Source: Candidatus Thorarchaeota archaeon (GTDB lineage Archaea > Asgardarchaeota > Thorarchaeia > Thorarchaeales > Thorarchaeaceae). Taken from it: a stretch of 64,000 nt of DNA. The stretch lies in NCBI GenBank assembly GCA_011365025.1, contig RDOF01000002.1, forward strand, positions 1-64,000, in the 5' to 3' direction. Shown here piece after piece: positions 60,025 through 64,000 of this stretch. The notes under the pieces were generated by a model that saw nothing but the letters and a program-made list of their open reading frames with translations, was not told the origin of the DNA and made no database searches. The translations under genes were made by a program, and so were the position numbers. Every line of letters starts with the position of its first letter. Position 1 is the stretch's first letter.

Positions 60025-61233
60025 ATGTCTGATTTGTATCTGAAAGCTGGTCGGGTTCTTGTGGGCAATGGAGAAACGTTGAACGATGCAGCCCTTCTGA
60101 TTAGAAACGGCATCATCGCTGAAGTAGATTCTGCGCCATCTCAAGGATTAGGAGTAGATGTCCTTGATTTCTCTGACAGAGTTATTCTCCCAGGAATAAT
60201 CGATGCGCATGTGCATGTGTGCCATGACGGTACAGTGTTCGACCCCGCAGAAGTGAGAAATGCCACCGATGAGTTCCTTGCAATCCGTGGAGCTAAACTT
60301 GCTGAAGATCTGCTGGCACATGGAATAACCGGTGCAGGAGATGCAGCATCTCGCGGAGAGGCTGGCTTTGCAGTTCGATACGCGATAGAGAAGGGAGTGG
60401 TAAACGGTCCGCGTCTTCTTCTCTGTGGGAGAATGATTACCATAACTGGAGGAAGAGACTCCATCTTTGGTCCAAATGAAGCGGATGGCCCGGACGAAGT
60501 TCGCAGAGCCACAAGACAAGAGATTGCACGCGGAGCCCACTTCATCAAACTTGCCGCTACCGGAGCTATTTCGTCAGAACACACAGAGAGCATGAGTACG
60601 CAGTTCACAAAGGATGAAATGCAAGTTGCAGCAGAAGAGGCTAGAAAGGTTGGGAAACTGACTCATGCACATGCCTATGGCGATGTTGGCATTTCCAACA
60701 CAATTCTTGCTGGTGTAGATGTTTTGGTGCATGGCCATCCGCTGAGTGACGATAACATTGCATTAATGAAGAAACACGGAACAATGTTAATGCCAACACT
60801 TGTTACATACTACGAGTCCCAGAAACATCACGAAGATGGAAATCTCCCCGCGCATATGGTTCGGAAGGAGAAGGAACTATTCCCCCTAATTGAATCGGGT
60901 TTCCGAAATGCTGTAAACAGCAAAATCGAAGTTGCTCTTGGTTCTGATTCTGGAATGCCATACACTCCTTTTGGCCGTTCTTCCATGGAGGAACTTGAAC
61001 TAATGGTGAAGATGGGAGGCATGTCCGAAATGGAGGCTATTGTTGCAGGTACAAGAAATGCCGCACGGTCAATATCAATCGATAAGATTACAGGAACACT
61101 CGAAACTGGAAAATCTGCCGATCTACTTGTTCTGGCTGCAGGGAAAGACCCTACAAGGGATATTGCACTTCTTCAGCAGAAGCAGAATATCGAACTTGTC
61201 ATGCTGCGTGGGCGGTCTGTAATCAAGCGCTAG
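60025..61233 (+). CDS. Metal-dependent amidohydrolase (imidazolonepropionase-like)
   Basis: 402 residues from ATG 60025. VILPGIIDAHVHVCHD gives the first metal pair (HVH), FIKLAATGAISSEHTES carries the Lys/Arg-type bridging region, HAHAYGD and HGHPLSDD supply further His, and LGSDSGMPYTPFG the catalytic Asp. The layout matches imidazolonepropionase-like and prolidase-type amidohydrolases. Substrate cannot be told. An aspartoacylase-like gene 54 bases downstream could use the product. Confidence 0.88.
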   Translation: MSDLYLKAGRVLVGNGETLNDAALLIRNGIIAEVDSAPSQGLGVDVLDFSDRVILPGIIDAHVHVCHDGTVFDPAEVRNATDEFLAIRGAKLAEDLLAHGITGAGDAASRGEAGFAVRYAIEKGVVNGPRLLLCGRMITITGGRDSIFGPNEADGPDEVRRATRQEIARGAHFIKLAATGAISSEHTESMSTQFTKDEMQVAAEEARKVGKLTHAHAYGDVGISNTILAGVDVLVHGHPLSDDNIALMKKHGTMLMPTLVTYYESQKHHEDGNLPAHMVRKEKELFPLIESGFRNAVNSKIEVALGSDSGMPYTPFGRSSMEELELMVKMGGMSEMEAIVAGTRNAARSISIDKITGTLETGKSADLLVLAAGKDPTRDIALLQQKQNIELVMLRGRSVIKR

Positions 61234-61286
61234 GTCTGTCCGAATTGATGTATTAACGGGAACTAATATAGGTGCAAGACTTATTG

Positions 61287-62408
61287 ATGCAAGATATGAA
61301 ATCCATATCAATTGGTACTGCGAAGAGTCAACCTGGATCTGTTACCTATGGATTCATTGATGTCATGACGCACCCAACAGGAACTGCCGATAGGATTCCT
61401 GTTATGATTGCCCAAGGAACAGAGGATGGCCCTACTTTCTTTCTGACTGCGAATGTTCATGGAAATGAGCTTACAGGCATTGCGGTAATGCACGAAATCA
61501 TGACCGATGAGCTCGTCCAAGAACTGAAAGGAACGGTAGTTGCTATTCCTTCCTTGAACCCTTCAGGTCTAAGAAGCGGTTCGCGTACGTCCGAATATGG
61601 CGAAGCAGATCCTAACCGTCTTTACCCTGAGGGCTGGTTTGCCAAGGATGAGGAGAAGGATGACGAAGATCGATTGCATCCGAAACCCTATGAACAGGTC
61701 GCATCCAAAGTTTTCCATTACCTAAAAGAATACGCAGACTATCACATTGATTTTCATAACCACTCAATTCGTTCAATTCCCTATTCGATATTGGACAGAG
61801 TCTTCTACAAAGACGAGAGCCAAAGAGCCGAAGCCGAAAGGCTTAGCCAGCGGCAAAACGAGATGGTCAAGGCATTTGGCGTAATGATTACCGCAGACTT
61901 TCCGCCGAGAAAGTACATGAAACTCAAATATCACCGTTCTGTTTCAGGAGCTGTTCTTAATGGACTAAGAATTCCTGCTTTCACAGTAGAACTTGGCGCG
62001 AACACATTGCTTATTCCTGAGATAGTAGCTGGATCAGTAAAAGGGACGAGAAATGTTCTCAGATGGGCTGGAATGCTTGACAGTCCCTGCGAAGCAATTA
62101 CCGAATTCGACGTACCTCAGCCTGCATTCCGTCTCAAGCGAATTGACCATCCATATGCCCCTGAGTCTGGCCTCATCAAGTTTCTTGTTGGTCCTGGGGA
62201 AGAGGTGTCTGCAGAACAACCCATTGCGAAATACACCGACATTTTTGGAAGGCCAATTGGCGATGGCTTTCTTCGTACAGACCACGATGGCTACATGATT
62301 GCACTCAGGTCCCAAATGACTGTATATCCTCATATGTCTATATCCGAAATGGGTATTGAGGATGATGCCGAAATGGTATCTCCATTCCCCTTGAAAGAGC
62401 CCAACTGA
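61287..62408 (+). CDS. Succinylglutamate desuccinylase/aspartoacylase-family zinc hydrolase
   Basis: 373 residues from ATG 61287 (GTG/TTG alternatives upstream to 61272). The Zn ligands are in ANVHGNELTG (His, Glu), with the third His in HNHSIRSIPYS, and ELGAN carries the catalytic Glu. The family removes acyl groups from N-acyl amino acids. Probably co-transcribed with the amidohydrolase gene. Substrate unknown; N-acyl ectoine or related deacylation cannot be excluded. Confidence 0.85.
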   Translation: MQDMKSISIGTAKSQPGSVTYGFIDVMTHPTGTADRIPVMIAQGTEDGPTFFLTANVHGNELTGIAVMHEIMTDELVQELKGTVVAIPSLNPSGLRSGSRTSEYGEADPNRLYPEGWFAKDEEKDDEDRLHPKPYEQVASKVFHYLKEYADYHIDFHNHSIRSIPYSILDRVFYKDESQRAEAERLSQRQNEMVKAFGVMITADFPPRKYMKLKYHRSVSGAVLNGLRIPAFTVELGANTLLIPEIVAGSVKGTRNVLRWAGMLDSPCEAITEFDVPQPAFRLKRIDHPYAPESGLIKFLVGPGEEVSAEQPIAKYTDIFGRPIGDGFLRTDHDGYMIALRSQMTVYPHMSISEMGIEDDAEMVSPFPLKEPN

Positions 62409-62412
62409 GTTC

Positions 62413-63147
62413 CTAGAGAGCTTGTCGAAGCAGAGGCTTTTTCTTGGACGCCGTTATATCGATAGGAATTACAGCTTCAGGACGCCTTGCAAGGCGACGA
62501 AAGAGGGACAAGTCATGAAACGATGCCTGCCTGTTCAGACATACCACTACACCGCATCTGGAGCATACATATCTGAGAGCTGCTTCAGGAGTTGGCGATT
62601 CGCCAAGTTCGCTGACTAGGCTCTCAAAGTCAACTGGGAATAGCAAGGGCTTGCTAGCAGCTACTGACTTGAAGACTAGTGATTGTATCCGACTCTGTCG
62701 TATAGCAGGCTGGTCCTCAGTTCTGTAAAGATGCAGTATTAGGCGCATTACTGCAGAGAGTGCACAGGAGAGTTCGTAATCAGCCACGTTGAAATGCTTC
62801 TCAAAACCCTCCTCCACTGCTCCTGTTTCCCATAATGCGAATTGCTCTAGTCCACTGTGTTTTTCAGAGGGCAGAACGTCCTCAACAACCCTTCCTTCTT
62901 TCTTCCCTCGGCCAAACCATATTGACACTCCCTGTGGGATATGTGCTGGACGTGTACAAAAGGCATACCAACCATCAACGGGTTTCGTCATAAGAAGACT
63001 AGATATCTCCTTTTGACCATCCAGAAGATGTGCAGGGACCCATATGGTATGATCTTCGCATCCAAGTTCACCACAGAGGGTGCAGAAGTAGACTCTCTTC
63101 CCAGCAGAAGAGATTCCTTTACGATTGCATTCCTCGCATCTCATCAA
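62413..63147 (-). CDS. Zinc-finger (AN1-like) cytosolic protein
   Basis: 244 residues. The N-terminus has Cys/His in an AN1/LIM-like spacing: CEECNRKG, YFCTLCGELGCEDH. A central alpha/beta part and a C-terminal CSRCGVVVCLNR, a second metal site, follow. It converges on the aspartoacylase-like gene with a 4-base gap. Family not recognised; role unknown. Confidence 0.65.
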   Translation of the reverse strand: MMRCEECNRKGISSAGKRVYFCTLCGELGCEDHTIWVPAHLLDGQKEISSLLMTKPVDGWYAFCTRPAHIPQGVSIWFGRGKKEGRVVEDVLPSEKHSGLEQFALWETGAVEEGFEKHFNVADYELSCALSAVMRLILHLYRTEDQPAIRQSRIQSLVFKSVAASKPLLFPVDFESLVSELGESPTPEAALRYVCSRCGVVVCLNRQASFHDLSLFRRLARRPEAVIPIDITASKKKPLLRQAL

Positions 63148-63341
63148 TGATTTCCCAGCCGAGTGCAGTCAATGGACCAATTTCCAAGAAGTGTCCTCAT
63201 TTAGTTCGATTTCCATTGTGCAAATTGGAGCCACAGCTTCATACACGCCGACGCTTTTATTCACCCACAATTTGAGGTGCTACGCATGTCTGCTTTGGTT
63301 TGGGTCTGCGCAGTGGCCTAGCTGAAACATAAGAAGGAAAT

Positions 63342-63363
63342 GTTACTGTGAGCACACAGTAAC
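63342..63363 (+). promoter_or_regulatory. GTTACTGTG-AGCA-CACAGTAAC palindrome upstream of the small HTH gene
   Basis: Nine-base perfect arms with a 4-base spacer lie 55 bases before TTG 63419, next to a TATA-like CTTAAGTTAATT (about 63369-63380). It is probably the operator of the downstream winged-helix protein. The rest of 63148-63341 holds nothing recognisable. Confidence 0.6.
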
Positions 63364-63418
63364 GCATACTTAAGTTAATTATTACAGTCTTAATTAATCA
63401 ATTAAAGGGTGGTTAGAA

Positions 63419-63661
63419 TTGACAAGTATTAGCCATTTCACAGGAGAGAATGATATCAAGTTAACAAAAAGCCAATCGATTGTTCTAGACCTCCTGCGAA
63501 AGCACGGGAAGAGAGGAGTAACACCCAAACAACTCATGGAGGAGATCTCCTTCGCTCCTCGAACGGTTAGATATGCGCTTCGGAAACTTCTTGGAAAGAA
63601 AATGATTAAGCGTATTCCTTGCTTGGAAGACATGCGACAGTGGATATATCTGCCTGCCTAG
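63419..63661 (+). CDS. Small winged-helix regulator (paralogue of 36438-36737)
   Basis: 80 residues from TTG 63419. The HTH (VTPKQLMEEISFAPRTVRYALRKL) and wing (MIKRIPCLEDMRQWIYLP) match the 99-residue regulator at 36438. It ends 22 residues earlier than that protein. A Shine-Dalgarno-like GGGTGG lies 8 bases before the start and a palindrome lies upstream. Autoregulation is likely. Confidence 0.78.
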   Translation: MTSISHFTGENDIKLTKSQSIVLDLLRKHGKRGVTPKQLMEEISFAPRTVRYALRKLLGKKMIKRIPCLEDMRQWIYLPA

Positions 63662-63682
63662 TCTAATCTTCAAATGACCGGT

Positions 63683-64000
63683 CTAGGCGGCTCGAATCTC
63701 TATCTTGCCAACTGAATTATCTATTCCTGCAAAAAGGACTTTGCCATGAGCCTTCACGAGTTCAGAGTAGATGTCAATAGGATTGTCCAAATTCGCCAGC
63801 GAGTTAGAGTTGTATGCACAGATAGCGATGATGGGGATATCAAGAATCGTATGAAGTGCCTTCTCGTATTCAACCAACTCGTCTACCAAGGAATGGTCTA
63901 TAAAGCAGCTCATCTCGCCCGTCACTCTTAGTCCATTAAATCCCTTTGCCAGTGCTTCATGATAGTATTCTTCCCATGAGTTCATTACATCAACAATGCT
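63683..64000 (-). CDS. MEDS/DcmR-like sensory-domain protein (5' end outside window)
   Basis: About 105 residues visible. The open frame continues past 64000 on the minus strand with no stop, so the first Met at 63985 is probably internal. YHEALAKGFNGLRVTGEM, LVEYEKALHTIL and AICAYN match the MEDS/DcmR-type sensory domain of methanogens and methylotrophs, a degenerate RecA-like sensor. It probably senses a redox state or small molecule. It runs toward the small HTH gene (convergent). Confidence 0.65.
   Translation of the reverse strand, partial: SIVDVMNSWEEYYHEALAKGFNGLRVTGEMSCFIDHSLVDELVEYEKALHTILDIPIIAICAYNSNSLANLDNPIDIYSELVKAHGKVLFAGIDNSVGKIEIRAA

Overview
The window looks like a piece of an archaeal chromosome with about 45-50% GC. 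The lineage suggested is Asgard-like (Thorarchaeia-type gene content), but that placement is inference. Direct support for archaea: ribosomal protein eS26, an archaeal AsnRS-like asparagine synthetase, TATA-box promoters with leaderless or short-leader starts, frequent TTG/GTG starts, and Thr-rich, C-terminally anchored surface proteins. Eukaryote-flavoured genes include a yeast-type cytosine deaminase, a seven-bladed WD40 protein, a leucine-rich repeat protein and a Regnase-like NYN/PIN nuclease. Bacterial-looking genes (a short AlaRS, PiT/PhoU-like phosphate uptake, nitroreductase) suggest transfers.

Layout. 1-752 is the 3' end of a 23S rRNA gene. 0.75-11.6 kb holds housekeeping and small membrane or enzyme genes (BPL_N-like protein, asparagine synthetase, GNAT, eS26, an AsnC-like regulator, flavoredoxin, cupin, VOC protein). 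12.1-19.2 kb is a catabolic island that takes cytosine to uracil, dihydrouracil, N-carbamoyl-beta-alanine, beta-alanine, malonate semialdehyde and then acetyl-CoA, in divergent gene pairs sharing CCTAAA/TTTAGG motifs. 19.8-21.9 kb is an arsenic module: arsM, a coupled reading frame with an in-frame TAG, a zinc-ribbon protein, and a divergent Cys-rich PadR regulator with three operator-like repeats. 22-27.5 kb has the WD40 protein (apparent CTG start), a UbiE-like methyltransferase, a winged-helix regulator, an alkaline phosphatase with a polythreonine stalk and a TIM-barrel protein. 27.5-27.6 kb holds a candidate structured RNA with its own TATA box.

27.8-31.5 kb is a tight six-gene minus-strand operon: an HTH-like protein, four tandem bacterial-PH (bPH2) membrane paralogues and a 30-residue single-helix peptide. 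Divergent from it, 31.7-36.7 kb is a five-gene operon: two near-twin ABC ATPases, one permease, an anchored C39-like cysteine peptidase and a small HTH protein, closed by a perfect hairpin-T terminator. 36.8-42.5 kb contains three paralogous surface proteins with an SDR, a methyltransferase and a membrane-bound HTH regulator; two of the three share the palindrome ACTTCGAG-N4-CTCGAAGT just upstream of their TATA boxes.

42.5-64 kb is mixed metabolism: LRR protein, DUF1028, ferredoxin plus acyl-CoA dehydrogenase, a 55-residue metal-binding protein, nitroreductase, MBL hydrolase, PiT/PhoU-like phosphate uptake, an AlaRS lacking C-Ala, the NYN nuclease, two ArsB/NhaD-type permeases, a GlcD-like oxidase, a four-fold repeat membrane protein, an amidohydrolase, an aspartoacylase-like enzyme, a small HTH protein with a palindromic operator, and a gene (MEDS/DcmR-like sensor) cut by the window edge. 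No tRNA, 5S rRNA, CRISPR array, transposase or integrase was found by eye.
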